DNA of 64,000 bases from Diprion similis (lineage: Eukaryota; Arthropoda; Insecta; Hymenoptera; Diprionidae). Position numbers and translations under genes: made by a program. Location of the stretch: assembly GCF_021155765.1 (NCBI RefSeq), contig NC_060106.1, positions 17,324,031 through 17,388,030 on the forward strand, written 5' to 3'. Positions 1-13,021 of the stretch are shown here, piece by piece; position 1 is the first letter of the stretch; each line of letters begins with the position of its first letter. The notes beneath the pieces are model-generated. The model worked only from the letters and a program-made list of their open reading frames with translations. It had not been told where the DNA came from and did no database searches.

Positions 1-855
1 TTATCAATTTTTCTGGTCAATGCTCTGCGGAATTTTTTTTTTAGAAAAATAAGAAAAGAATCTCGTATGTCTATCGACTGTATCATTATATTGATAATGA
101 CGAAAATAAAAAATAAAAAAAAAAAAAACGTTGAAGTTTGCCGTACAAATTCTCGCCGAGTGAAAACCGTTATGATTAGCGATTTTTGGAACTGTTCGAA
201 ATTCATTAAACCGTAATAAAGAAAAATATACAATTATACTTTGCAATTCTATTGCTTTAAAACTCATTTCAAATATACGAAAACAATGATTTTTCGTCTC
301 AAATTTTCATTACGATAACGTTAGATTTACTTAAATTTCGTAAATTTTTTCCATTCGCAATAATAATTAATGCCTAGATCTAAACTTTATAAACTCATTG
401 ACGTGTAAATTGTGAATTCTTCTGCAAGGAACTAAAAAAAAATAAATAAATAAATAAATAAAAACACAGACGTACCACCAACCGCTAGAATCAGAGATGA
501 ATAATTGAGGTACATTAGTTAGGTATATACGGTATGTAATTTCAACGGTCGGTATCGAATTGTGGTTTTTCTTCCACCGAGTCGCTTCCACTTCTTCTCT
601 GCATGCTCGAGGAATCTTAGCCATGACAGTCATAAGCTTATGGCTGTGCAGCGTTACATATACATATATATATACACACATATATATTCATCTAGTAATA
701 TATATATACATGCATTAGGCTCCGCAGCCCAAGCCGAAGACGTGAGAGCTCCAAGAGTTCGGTTGTTATTGATCTGTCTTACAATCGGACTGATCGATGC
801 TGGTGTGTAGCAATGCGATGCCGTGGGATGAGAAGGGGGCGTCTTTCTCTTTCTA

Positions 856-881
856 GTGTGTGTGTGTGTGTGTGTGTGTGT
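856..881. repeat. (GT)n microsatellite
   Basis: Thirteen uninterrupted GT units, in non-coding sequence. Confidence 0.95.
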
Positions 882-1032
882 ATTAGTGTGCCCCTATTAA
901 TAGATGGGCACGCTGGCTCTATTACTTTTGATTAACTCTATTGCCAGGCCAACGACATTACATATGATAACGCCGCCACGCAACTAACTGAGAAAATATT
1001 TTAATTGGCTTTAATCTTGGACAAGCTCATCA

Positions 1033-1059
1033 TGCTGCTGCTGCTGCTGCTGCTGCTGA
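1033..1059. repeat. (TGC)n trinucleotide repeat
   Basis: About nine TGC/CTG units in a row, followed by a degenerate tail. There is no supporting open frame, so this is probably not a polyglutamine or polyleucine coding tract. Confidence 0.9.
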
Positions 1060-1102
1060 TGTTGATGCGCCAGAAACATTTTTACGTTTTCCGAGCGAAT
1101 TC

Positions 1103-1125
1103 TTTTTTTTTTTTTTTTTTTTTTT
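1103..1125. repeat. Poly-T run
   Basis: Uninterrupted run of T. Similar long homopolymers occur at 3006-3036 (A), 5260-5285, 10465-10493 and 20542-20566 (T). Confidence 0.9.
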
Positions 1126-1705
1126 GTCTCAAGCAATTTTACAGGCGCTTGGTTTTTTTTCGGTGGTTTTTAGGATTATAAACAATTGCAGTCTCAAAGT
1201 TCACTTAATCACATCCTATATATACGAAACTTTGAAATTTGTTCTGAGCTTTGAGCTTGAGGTCGTGACACTTCGTTGTATGAGAGAGAAACGAAAGATA
1301 TTTTACCTAAGATTTCGATCAATCTGAATGTATACTTTATCGAATTTCAAATTACCGCCGGTATTTAGTTGAATAAAATATGATCAGTCAATGTTTGAGT
1401 ACAGAAATTGGTTACATTATCGTTAAATATTAAATAAGACTAATACACGTGCCTATTCAATAAGTACATCAAAATTTTGTCGGACCAAATTTCTGTCGGT
1501 CAAAACAATTACTATATAAAGCGCTGTAAAAGAAATAAGGATCCGTCGAAACTTGTAAACTTGTTAAAAAATATTGTTAAAACATGGAATGTGGTTGAAA
1601 AAATTTACGGAGCTGGCTGCTATTTTCGGTTACGCGTTATTCTTCTCCGGTGCCCTCTTAATCCCTTCTAAAATTCCTCGCCCTTGTAAAAGTTTTTTTT
1701 ATTAC

Positions 1706-1727
1706 ACCTACGCCTACGCCTACGCCT
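1706..1727. repeat. Short (CCTACG)n hexamer repeat
   Basis: Three to four tandem CCTACG units that degrade into CCTATA at the right end. Confidence 0.7.
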
Positions 1728-1842
1728 ATACTTATTTTTCTTTTATATAAGGGATTCCCGGTTTTTGGTTGGTACCTATACCTATACTAGGCTCCGGTGA
1801 GATGCGATAACGAATTTATCTGAAAAAACGATGAACACCTAC

Positions 1843-1844
<2 letters not shown>

Positions 1845-1873
<29 letters not shown>
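1845..1873. repeat. (TA)n microsatellite
   Basis: About 14 TA units. A second AT tract lies at 2063-2090. Confidence 0.9.
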
Positions 1874-1876
<3 letters not shown>

Positions 1877-1916
1877 CATAGGCATACGTGACACCTTCGG
1901 AAAGTGATACGTATAG

Positions 1917-1942
1917 TAATAATAATAATAATAATAATAATA
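1917..1942. repeat. (AAT)n microsatellite
   Basis: About eight AAT/TAA units without interruption. Confidence 0.9.
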
Positions 1943-2062
1943 TCAGCGAATGACAAAAAAACGCGAAACTAAATTGAAACCATAAACCGAATGAGTGGGT
2001 TAGATTTCGCAATCCGTTACAGCTGGCGCCGCTCGATTAATGGCTAATCGTGTGCATGTGTG

Positions 2063-2090
2063 TATATAATATATATATATATATATATAT
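2063..2090. repeat. (AT)n microsatellite
   Basis: Alternating AT tract flanked by TGTGTG-like sequence. Confidence 0.85.
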
Positions 2091-3004
2091 GTAGCTACGA
2101 TATAGTTTTTAACCATTCTTCACATAAGGTATGTGCTGCGCGTGCTGCCAAGGAAGAGCGAATGTCAAATTTGGTATTAAAAAATTCAATTTCCCTCGCC
2201 CTATATCGTACAATGTAAATCCGGGGACCTCACCCCGTCCCATAGCTTATACGTCTATGTATTGTACATAGTCTACATTGAAGTGTATACGTGTGGGTGT
2301 CTCTGTTTTTGTGTTCCTAATACTTTTTATGTGACACACATACACACACTCGCTGGTCAATTTGAATATATTTAAATCGACTTCGGGGAGTTCACCGGGC
2401 TCTTGTCAACCGGATCTACGATTATTCCCAACGCGCTCTGCTTCGCGACGTGGTATATCTATAGGCTATACCTAACATCCTTGATATCCGGCTCTCTGTA
2501 CGATGTATAGAGATTGAAATTCAAATAACGAAGATCTTTCCCTTGTTTTGTCGAAGAATATTTTACACGCGTTGAAAAACTATGCCTGTTTGATTGGGTG
2601 AAAATTTGGGAGTGGCAGTAACCGTACACGCCCGCGATGTGTTACGTATAAGTATATATTGCGTTGTGTTCATTCGGGATGTGTGGAAATAATAGATAAT
2701 ATAAAAGGTAGAGAGGTAAAGATAGAACAGAGATTCGTGTCAAAGAAGCTTTGTGAGATAAGATTTTAATTTGAATTTATCATAGAGCTTCGTTTTAAAT
2801 TGTATTTCAATTAATCGGTTTGATATGTACATTATGTAACAAGCATGAAAAAAAAAAAAGTATGAACAACGAATTCTAGAATCAATTACTTCTTTTTTTA
2901 TTACGTCATTATGTCAATTGTTGAAATATTCATTTTTGTTTTTGTTTCTTTTTTATTTTTACTAAAAAACACTACAATTCAGGTGTTACTTTCACGATTG
3001 TTGT

Positions 3005-3005
<1 letters not shown>

Positions 3006-3036
<31 letters not shown>
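3006..3036. repeat. Poly-A run of about 31 bases
   Basis: Longest homopolymer noticed in the window. There is no adjacent body that would mark it as the tail of a retroposed element. Confidence 0.9.
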
Positions 3037-3037
<1 letters not shown>

Positions 3038-3397
3038 AATATACTCGTTTGCATTTCATTTTTTTACCGTAATTTATTCGTTGCTTTCTCTTTCTCTTTC
3101 GTTCACCGCCTACCACTCGGGCGATTCGACGACGGAAACTTATATATATTTCTCTACGTATGTACACAAAAGAGTTTGATAAGAAAGGAGATGGTCGTCA
3201 TTGGTTGGCGTACAGGTTTTTCTTTACCGGGTTAAACAGCGTTCTTGCGGTCATTTGAATTACGACTTCTCTTTTTACGCTTCTTTTTCTTTTCGATAAG
3301 ATAATATCCGACTTATAGCTCTGTCTGTGCACGGCTTGACAATCAAGTGCATATATATATAAGAGAAGAAGAGGAGATAATAAGCGACGGTGATAAA

Positions 3398-3502
3398 GAA
3401 ATTCTATACACACACACGCATAAACATCGCAGCTTCATATACATTCGTTGCATGCACATACGATAGTGTAGCAGCAGCTAATATGTGTGCCTTAAATGAA
3501 AG
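3398..3502 (+). promoter_or_regulatory. Possible untranslated first exon ending at a strong splice donor
   Basis: A strong donor, AAAG|GTGAGTAATG, ends at position 3502. Upstream sequence is purine/pyrimidine mixed with CA repeats and has no open frame of note. The left limit given here is arbitrary. If real, the exon could be a 5' UTR exon of the next + strand gene, dystroglycan, but nothing in the sequence proves transcription. Confidence 0.2.
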
Positions 3503-3740
3503 GTGAGTAATGTCGCTATTTTTGTATCTTACGCTGCTTCGTTATGTCAAATTGAACCGCGACGATGAATTATATGCGTTTTAATCTTCGCATTCGTTTA
3601 ACGAATGACGTGTCTGCGTTGCACACGCGCATCCCGAGTGTCTTTAAGACTGCTGCCATCCTTGTGCATTCGAAAAGTGCATCGTTTCTTCACTCTCCAA
3701 GGTACGAAACGATGAAAGAAAGAGAGGAAAGAGAGTTTAT

Positions 3741-3764
3741 CCCCCCCCCCCACCCCCCACCCCC
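3741..3764. repeat. C-rich tract
   Basis: A run of 11 C, then C runs broken by single A residues. Strikingly G/C-asymmetric in an AT-rich neighbourhood. A smaller C run lies near 8793-8803. Confidence 0.9.
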
Positions 3765-4800
3765 GTTCCTCGCCCAACACCTTCTCACGAAAATCTCTTC
3801 ATTTCATCAATCTTTTCGGCCCCCACCTTACCCCCACCTTCTGGCTCGGGTCTTTCTACCCAGGTAACACGATATCCAGGGGGCTCCTCGGTATCCATGG
3901 GGTTCGGTGGTATTGATCACTTCGAGGAAACCGGTGTCGGTGTATCGTGGACTCTATGAAATGTAGGGGGAGATACAGATTGATGTTATGGTATTTTTGA
4001 ATAAGTGAAACTTCTGGACTAGCAAGGCAGAGGTCAGCATGAAAATTGAGAAATTTTTATGTTTTACTCCTTTTTGGAACATGGATCTACAATTCATGTA
4101 GATAATATATAGGTAATAAGAGAGAGAGAGAGAGAAATACTTTACTGTGGTATGATTTCAATCGTTTGAGGAGAGGAAATATGAAGAAGGAAAAATGCCA
4201 AATCTAAATTTCCATTCTTTGTATTTATTCTCTTTCGGAACAAGAGCGCTCGATATCGTGAGAGTTGAAATCAGGCGATAATCGATTTGGAATGTGACTA
4301 TCAACAGATCAACTTTGGCAAACAGAAAACCCTTTAAATTCAGATCACACGATATCGTCTTGTTTTCTCGCTTTCGATTTCCTCGACGTTGCAAAACGCG
4401 ATTCGTTTCGCACGTTTAGGTATACATGTATATAGAAGCCATGCCTTACAGGTATGCATATACATACATACACGCATCGAATTTAGATTACACGCATCTT
4501 GAGTGAGTGAGACACGCAAGGCGCTCTCCATGCGACGATTCTCGTTCAATTGGCCATTAATAACCCCCAACGGTAATTACGCTAATTGCTTTATCGTGCC
4601 CCGTGTCTTTATCTCGAATCTCTTGGCCTCCGTCTGTGTTGTTATGGGTTTAATACACCCTACCTGTGCAAAGGTGGACTCGTAAACTCGGCATTCTCCA
4701 TGCTCCATTAGACGTTTTCGTGGCACTTTATACTCGCGATTCAAGGTTTCGATACCCTCTTGCTGTCCGTGTACCTACTGCAAGATCACATCGGCCATAG

Positions 4801-4839
4801 TTTGACTACGTAGGTACTTACGATAGAATCGTAGTCAAA
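4801..4839. repeat. Short perfect hairpin
   Basis: TTTGACTACG at 4801-4810 is matched by its exact reverse complement CGTAGTCAAA at 4830-4839, leaving a 19-base loop. No terminator or known RNA family is recognised. Confidence 0.6.
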
Positions 4840-7800
4840 ATTTTTAGCTTAAATTTACTTTCTTTCAGCTGATGCAACGATTAGATAGACCCTTCAACTA
4901 CCCGTCAAAGTTACTCTGATTACACTGTACGGTTCATCGTGCAGAATTCTCTCTCTCTCTCTACGATTATCTTAATTTCTTCCGATGAATTACCAGAAAT
5001 CAATTCTTATGACATTGTTCATAAAGTTGTTTGACCAAATCTTGACATTATATAGGTGTCTCGTGTATTTAAATTTGGAATACTGGAAACATAAAAATAT
5101 CCCACCGGTGTATTTCAACCATCGTCGAACGATGCTTCCTTCGTCCTTTGTGCAGCAGGACTCGGTAGAAATGCACCAGGCCAAGGTTCAAGCCGTAAAG
5201 CTTATGACCGCTTATAACCGCCCGTCTCCTGCAACTTTTCTCATATCTATTCTTATTCCTTTTTTTTTTTTTTTTTTTTTTTTTTAACTACATATATATG
5301 TATATTATGTTTTCGCATAAATTCATATCGCGTCCCGGAGAGATCCTCCCTCGTGAATTCATAATGGTGAAGCTAATGGAAAAGTGTCAGGGGCGAAGAG
5401 ACGTTGCCTTCTAAAGACGATGTGCGCATCGCATAAGGAAACTTCGTTATACTTACCTAATGTTTCTACTCTAAAAAGGACCTAGATTTCAATAATTCGG
5501 AAACGATGAAACGGCGAAGGAAACGTGGATGAAAATTTTTTATTCGGAATTCTAGTTTTTTAATGCTGATCGCGTTCTCAGGCAGCTACGTGAAACTGCA
5601 TTGAACTGCATGTTACTGCAGTCAGTCCCAGCGCAGCAACAGAAGACGGGAAAACAAGTTGGCAAGTATGTAATGCCTACTGTGGCCAAGGTTCTCCCAT
5701 AAATGGATGAGATACGTGTGTAGACTGCGGTTGTATACACAAGCAGGTCATCGACTCGCACAATAGAACCATTCAGAAAACCCGCGCGACGCCTGATGCC
5801 GATAGAACAATAAGAACCACTATCAGGGTACGAGGAACTTGAAGACCAACCATTGGATCGACCAATAACCGCACCCATCGACACTCGAACCTGTAATATA
5901 ACTAACAATGTGTATGTTTAACAAAAGTAAGCACAACTTGCGAAGCTCGTCAATCGGTTAAGAGTTGGAATAAAATCGTTCCTGAAGCGCCAGGAGCAAA
6001 GCCTTGAGAACAAAGTGTTCCGGATACTGAGTGGTCCAAGTGCAATCGTGAATGCGCAGGTATTTACCGAGGTGTTTAAACAAACAGGAAGTGAAGAGCT
6101 CGAGATGGTTGAGCTTACTTGTATAGGCAGGAACGGGCAAGCGTGGGCGATAAAGGTCGGGACGAAGATTTTGGTCGACGAAGAAGACGAGCGACGGTGT
6201 GAAATGGAGGTGGAGGAATAACCTGGGCTCTTTGGCCTTCTCGCCTTCGACGCGTTATAATCGATAACTTGGTGTAAGATGGGGAATTCGAATTACGAAT
6301 GCTATGCAGTATCGCGTTTCTTCGACACGAGGATCGGAACCAGACACCCGCGTATCTACTTGTCGATGAGCTGAGACTTGACGTGATATAGGAGGAAGGA
6401 AAATAAGCGAGACAAAAAGACGAAGACGACGAACAAGGAGAAGTGCGAAAATCATCGCGGTTAATGTTCCCTCCGATAAATTCAACGCCCCTAATTAGTA
6501 CGTTATACTTACAATTAGTCACTCTCTATCACTCTTTGTGCATCGTACACAGCTCTTGGAAATCCAGACGTTAATTCAGTTCGTCTTCTTGCCGAAGCAA
6601 AAAAACGAGAGTTTGGTGCATGCGGTTGTGTCGTTTCTTAACGACCTTTTCTTCTCCTCCTCTTCGTTGTTAGTTGGTCGACGGTTGTTGTTGTGACAAT
6701 GAATTTTCTCACGCGGAAAACTCCGAGTTACTCTGCACCAAATTGTATTACAGGAACTTGACGAATTGGAAAAAGGTAGGCATGGATTTTTCCGGAAAGA
6801 AAACATCAGAGGTCCAAACATCTCTTCTTCCAGTCACATGACGCCTCGCGAATCAACGGAGTTTCTTTGGACTTGACCGAATTTCACGCGTACATGAACA
6901 CTTCATGTTCATGCTACTCACACGACGTCGTGAATATACTTCACCGAATCATCTGACAAAAGTGATAAGTCGAAGCTCGACGCGGCTCTACGGAGGTGCG
7001 GGAATGACGGGTCATCGACCTCGAGGAGGTTCGAGCTGAGGGCAAGATCAACAGAGTCTGGGATTAGCTAATCTATCGTTTTATCGGAGGTGCTCGTGTC
7101 TGGCGTAGGCGTTGTAGAAGGGCTGCTCGTCGTCTGGCTGCGTTCATCTCACGGTTCGGTTGATTAAACTTTCGGCTAATTGGTTGGTTTGACGTTTAAC
7201 GCCTCCGTGATGCTCGTCTCGTTCACCTACCGCGCATCGTGGATTATCATTTTTTCTTTTTTCTTTTCATTTATCCATTTTTTCTACCACTTAATTTTTT
7301 TTTTTCATCCTTCACGGTATCACTTACTTCCAGTGAGAAGAATTCGTGTCAAACTTCACTCCGCTCCTTATTCGTCTACTCGCGTTATAACGGCGACTCG
7401 TCGGTTCGTTTCTGGTTACAGTGATTAAAAGTTGACCGATTTATCTCCAAGACTAGATTGTTCCACACGCCGACCTAATTAGTTAATAAGAGGTTCTATG
7501 TATAGGGTTCTCTCAAGATTATATAAGCACACGGCATCTTCGACTTGAACACAAAATATTTTTATAACTCTTATGCTCGCTACTTAAATAAGTTGAATTT
7601 ACTTGATTGTTTTTTTTTTTTTTTTTCTTTTTTGTTCCACTTAAACCCACTGTACATATAACGTGTTTTAATAGTCACTAAGAAATTGGAAAATATCGAT
7701 GCTCCCTTGACGGGAATTGAAGTTATCTTCATTATTTTATTACCTCAAAAACCAGACCGCCCACTTTGCGAGATAAATTTAAATGAAATTATAAGATCGT

Positions 7801-8320
7801 TGTCCAATTTTTTTTCATCTTGTCTTCCGAATCTTGTCGAAAAAATCACGGCGAATGAAACGAGACGATATGTTGGTTAATATAATGGGGGTGCAACGGG
7901 TGACGCTGAAAGTCAATTAACTAGGTGTGAAAATAACGAAGTGTATTTTTGGTGCACTCAATGCGTTGCACAAACCACAGAAACCTCGAGGTCTGCTAAC
8001 CGTGTACAAAACTGTAATGAGTCCAAAGGGTATTTTAGTGTTCGAGCATTACGCCAGCTGAGGTAGGGCCTCGGATTCTCCCGTTCCTTGCATCAACGAA
8101 AGCTTCGACCCACAAACCTTCCAGGGCTTGTGTAAAAAGAAAAAAGCGAACAGCAAAAACCGGGATAAAAAAGGATAAAGAAACGGTGCATCGAACGCCG
8201 CTGCAACTCCGCGGAGAAACTTGTAGAGTGAAAAAAAAAGCAAAAAACTGGTAAAATAAACACGCATCGTTCTTACCGGCGAGACTGAGGTTTAACCTTT
8301 TCGGTCACAGTGAGATGTTC

Positions 8321-8580
8321 AAAAATTGTCATATCTTAGCCTTATCGCAGTTTATTTACAACTTGAAATGATCTTTGTTACTTCGTAGAACCCCGAAAAC
8401 CCCCGAGTAACAAATTTTGATCAGAATCTTGATAGAATTTTGATAGTTTTTCTCGATTTAACATACGCCATCTTGGATTTCAAAATCATCAAAATCCGAC
8501 TTGAGATTCGTGATCAGCCACCCCAAAAAATCCCTGACAAACAAAATCCCGGCTAAAATACTGACTTTAGAAATATCCGA
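8321..8580. repeat. Possible dispersed repeat
   Basis: A block rich in CAAAATC/TTTTGAT words, with CCATCTTGG followed by ATTTCAAAATC and a block around AGCCACCCCAAAAAATCCC. The style resembles anonymous high-copy repeats I associate with hymenopteran genomes. The 13-mer CTTGGATTTCAAA recurs inverted near 9948-9960, and CCATCTTG recurs inverted just beyond it. Family and limits are uncertain, and the match to known repeats is an impression from memory only. Confidence 0.3.
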
Positions 8581-8589
8581 CTAATAGCA

Positions 8590-8920
8590 GAAGTTGACGC
8601 GCGCGCATCAGTCCTGCGCATCGTTGTGAGGGCGCACAAGCGACAGCCCCGCGCGTGTTCTCATAACGAGAACCGGCACTTTTATTCCACGTTTTGTACC
8701 GAAGGCTGGCCCGCAGCCTTGGCTAGTAAGACCGGCTTCTGTAAGGTCGGCAGGAAGGCAAACAGCCAGGGCAGTGCGTAGCCTGTCAATATCCCCCCCC
8801 CCACTCCGGGGGCCCCCGCAACCAACTGTGACAACTCGAGGATAAAAGACTGGCTGCCTGCCTGCTGGGGCTGAAATACCCTGAGACTTTCTTCCCTCAC
8901 AGCCGGCTTTTCCCATCGAC
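8590..8920. other. GC-rich island of unknown origin
   Basis: About 330 bases clearly richer in G+C than either flank, with a C run near 8793-8803 and many CpG and GGC words. The minus strand carries a 102-codon open frame across it (8608-8916), with a Gly/Arg/Pro-rich product that I do not recognise. It abuts the possible dispersed repeat at 8321-8580, so a fragment of a transposable element is the likeliest reading. A short CpG island or promoter is the alternative. Confidence 0.35.
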
Positions 8921-9161
8921 TCCTTATTCGAGCAAAGCTATATAACAATGCGTTTCAGGCTTGCGCCCCTTTTCCATCTATAGTAACTATCATATCTCGA
9001 GCCTCGAGTCAAGTGTGTGTATAACCTATTCTTACCACCTACTACTACCTTCTTGTAACGAGAGGAAAAAGGTCGCGGCCGAATATAAACGGCGACGAAA
9101 TCCTCGTAGATTCTGGTATCCCTCCTTCATCATTTTTCACACTGACGGGATTGAGCGTAGG

Positions 9162-9169
9162 TGTATATG

Positions 9170-9203
<34 letters not shown>

Positions 9204-9204
9204 T
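9162..9204. repeat. (GTAT)n microsatellite
   Basis: Tandem GTAT units, preceded by GTATATGTATAT. Confidence 0.9.
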
Positions 9205-10462
9205 AGAAAGACCCGCGTGGCCGTAGAGATTGTCACAATGTTTAGCCCGTAAAATTTCTTTTTCTTTCTTTTTTTTTTTTTTTCATTTCTTTCTTATTTT
9301 CTTCTTATCCTCGGATTTGATCGGTCCCGATCTGCGAAGACTCTGACAAATTACTGGTATCTATATCGTACCTTGCAGAAGTGTCTCTTCTCTACCCAAT
9401 AACTTTTTCTTTCGATGATGTTAGATTTTTTTGTTATTACCTTCAGGTGGTAATAATACAGGCCAACGATGAAAAAACTTTTTTAATAATTTTAGTTAAC
9501 TCGTGTGTTATTTGGTGTGCTGATTCCGAAAATAATGATAATAAAATTCTATCACCCAACAATTTCTCACATTTTAATATATTAAATAAAGATAAATTAT
9601 TTCCAAAAATAGACGTAGAAAATATTTTTAATCGAAATATTATTCACAGAATGTGCATAACATATATTTTGTTTTAATACGGATCACTAATCAATTATTT
9701 CGGTCTTATGTATATCCCAAAAGTGACAAAATGACGATTTTCTCTAAAAGTGCATCGTTACACGAACGCCTCGAACTTTAACTGCATAAAAATTTTTAAA
9801 ACGTATCAACACAATAATTCAGCGTCTTTTATATACCACAGCAAAGATTATTGTGCTTGATTTGTTTTTACCGAATCAAAAAAAAAAACCACAACTTGTT
9901 GGGTGAGAAGATTGTTTCTGCTAATACGTTATATCCATATTCAGACTTTGAAATCCAAGCAAAACCGACATAAAATTCAAGATGGTGTGTCTGCGCAAGT
10001 AAAGTAAGAACGACGAGTCGTGTATCGAGGTGTACAAAATTAGGCAGAGCGAAAAGCGTGTGTTTCTAACCGTTCTAACTCCATGCATTAGCCAGCTGTA
10101 TTTATAGTTAAACTAATAGTTTTTCAAGGCGTCTGCGTGCGGTCGAACAATAATACAATAAGGTAAAGACGAGAATGTATCCTGCAGACTTATATCGCAC
10201 GCACGGTAGACTGGCACAATCTAGAATTTCGGCTTTTTAGAATCGACACGCGATTCCTGTATTACCTATCATACCGTGAAATCGCTACGCGAAATCGACC
10301 TAATAACAGTAATCGGTGTGCAGCATATGTCTGTGGGTGGCTACATTATTTTTCTCCCGATACACTCTCGGCGCCGGATTAATTAAATCGCGAATCAATC
10401 GAGAAACTAGACTAGTGGAATTTATCGAACTCTGCACCCCTCTTTAATTATGTACACAGCGT

Positions 10463-10464
<2 letters not shown>

Positions 10465-10493
<29 letters not shown>
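10465..10493. repeat. Poly-T run
   Basis: About 29 T in a row, followed by ATTATTA. Confidence 0.9.
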
Positions 10494-10495
<2 letters not shown>

Positions 10496-10634
10496 TATTA
10501 ATCTCAAATTTTTTTTATTTATCCTATGCATATACATTAGGCTGTCCCTTATTTAGGGTATATTGACGACATTATTTCGCCAAACGCATGTGTCACAAAA
10601 TTTATAATCTTATTTATTTTTTTTCTTTTTGCAG

Positions 10635-10687
10635 ATATCATTCACTTTTGCAGTAACTTTGTGATTGAGGATGCTGTACCAGTAACG
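10635..10687 (+). promoter_or_regulatory. Candidate internal 5' UTR exon (possibly of dystroglycan)
   Basis: A textbook acceptor (long T tract then TTTTTGCAG) ends at 10634, and a strong donor, ACG|GTGAGTTTCG, begins at 10688. They bracket a 53-base segment. It contains an ATG CTG TAC CAG TAA mini-frame and no continuing coding frame, which fits a 5' UTR exon. The nearest downstream + strand acceptor that needs a partner is at 21164, before the dystroglycan start. The link to that gene is inference from order only. Confidence 0.4.
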
Positions 10688-12966
10688 GTGAGTTTCGCAA
10701 TTTCATAATCCATGATTATTCTGATCTCATTAAAATACACTCTATAAATTAATTATTATTAATTTGCACAACGTGGGGAAAATTTTCATCCGTCAAAATT
10801 AACCACAACTGGTCTCTGGATCACTGGATACAGTGACTCGGCTTCCGTTTATCATCCTTGTAACTGTGCCTCGTCTGCTAGTCATGTATATATATATATA
10901 CATGAGGTATGTATATATACCTCTATATATATGGCCCGCATGGATTTCTTACACCGGAAGTCTGAAGAATCCTGGGAATAGATCGTCCAAGTCTGCATGC
11001 GTTGACATTTAGTCACGCTCATATCGCGAAACGAGACTTGACTGAACCTGAGCAGGTATAAAGACCGTGAAAGCTGCTTGCGATTCGCCTTGTAATAAAC
11101 CATATCAGAGTTAAAATTAAAACGAACTTTTGTGGCTTTTTTTTCATTCTTTAGAGCTGCCGCAAACTTGCCAGATTATACGTACGTAATTAAACATTTT
11201 TTTACCCCTCCAACTGCGTCGAAACAGTTACGATTAATATTGGAGAGCCCTGGCTCGCTAGCTCGCTTCTTTACCGGTAGAACAAACGTTTGAAAAATGT
11301 AAAAGTCCGAAGCGTAATATCGTCTGCAGGATTTTTCTCCCTCTTGGCCCTAAGGTTGTATTATTATACGAGTAAATATACTGTATATAGTAGGTACCTA
11401 CGAGAGAAAAAAGTAACTAATTTTTTCCCCTTCTTATAACTTCCCTTTTTTTTATTTTTATTTCTCCACCATGAACAGCAATGAAATTACGTATAGGCTG
11501 TAGGTAATTGAGAAAGATGAAAGGGAAAGGACTACAGTCTTGGGTTCTCTCGTTAATTAATGTAGTAATTAACCTATTCGAAGATATTTGAATTGCAAGT
11601 TAAAAAAAATAAAATGAAATAAAAATAAAAATAAAAAATATGCTGTAAAAAAAAAAAAAAACTTTGAATTCTTGCCGTACGCTTGTACAGTGTATATATA
11701 GCATTATTTGCGTAAATAAAGATGCTAATTTATCTCGCACTTTTGGCTCGTCAATCCACTGTGTGGGTGACACATGATCTCTCGTGTCTAACTTGTTATA
11801 CATAACCGAGCGAGCGGCATACGTGTTCACCATACGTATGCTCACCCGATTATTTATTCTATGGTGGCCCCGTGGCTGCAGACGCACGCGGAGATTTCGT
11901 GCCTTGGCGATCCTTAGAATAGCCTGAAAATGTTTCCTTTCACGTGGATGGGATGTGGATGCGTCACTATCCGCCATATACAATCTGCATTTATAAACAC
12001 ATACACACACGTGCCTACACAGGCATATTGCAGTATACGTGTACCTTCTTCGTATACATATATAACACCGTGTAGTATGTAAAGAGAGATCTTTGCCGCT
12101 GGCCCCAGTGACGTCATTTTTGTCACTGCGTGAGATCAGATTCGCCCGCTTTGTTTTCTTCTTCGTCTTCTTTTATGTGTCTACCTATGTATGTATGTAC
12201 ACATATTATGTGTATACAGGGTGGCCGGCTTTGCAAATTTTACACATTTATATTTATATTATATTATTTTTTTTTTTTTTTTTTTTTGCAATTCCTTTGC
12301 GATTCTTCGTACACATAATCTTTCCTCAACGACATTTGGTTTTAATTTGCGGAATGGAGAGCAAAAAAATTTGACCTCTTTTCTGTTGCGTTAGTTACAC
12401 AGACATAAAAACCTCTCGGAAGCAGCCCGCGAGTATAAAAAGTTTCAGCAGTTTAATTGCATGTAGATATTGTGGTGTACCAAAAGTGGAAATTATGTGA
12501 ATTTCTCTGGTAGCATGAGTACCTTTAGTATATTATAAAAATAATATGGCGGTGTAATTTATCTTCTCGAAAACTTCCGCAAAGCACGTTTTTCTCTTTT
12601 TTTCTTCTCTATTCTCTGCAGTTGCCTCTTTTATTAACCCTAAACGTTGAAACGCCATTCGTCAATATTAAAGTTATGCAAGGGGCATATATTAAAGTGG
12701 CTACTAGCTATTTGTTTCCTTCCCTCATCGTGCTTTCAGGAAAACGCGCTCCGTTTGCACAGTCATACCGAAAAGCTAATCCTCGGTATAACGATCTGAC
12801 GAAAATTTTGTATATGTATATTCGAATCGTCGTCGGTCTGTTGGTATATTATGTACATGCGATACATGTGGAAGAAGCTAGGTGATCGATAAGTTACGTG
12901 GGAGGGAAATAATACCTATACGAATGAAAAAATAAACAGTCCTTTCGACAGACACTCAGGACGATA

Positions 12967-13021
12967 AGTCAGTAAGTCAGTCACTCAGTCACTCAGTCAC
13001 TCACTCAGTCATTCAGTCAAT
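12967..13021. repeat. Imperfect (CAGT/CACT) minisatellite
   Basis: AGTCAGTCACTCAGTCACTC-type units recur about seven times across the tract with small changes. Confidence 0.8.

Noticed and set aside
5552-5908. 118-codon minus-strand frame with an acceptor-like CAG near its start; the + strand also has acceptor- and donor-like ends
   Set aside because: The product resembles no family I know, has no partner exon, and either strand could be read as an exon. Kept only as a possible untranslated exon.
6015-6221. 68-codon + frame, with an overlapping minus frame (5958-6140)
   Set aside because: The + frame opens with GTG, no homology is recognised, and both strands are open over the same bases, as expected by chance.
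8608-8916. 102-codon minus-strand frame across the GC-rich island
   Set aside because: High G+C alone lengthens open frames. The product is Gly/Arg/Pro-rich and unrecognised. Treated as a compositional or repeat feature.
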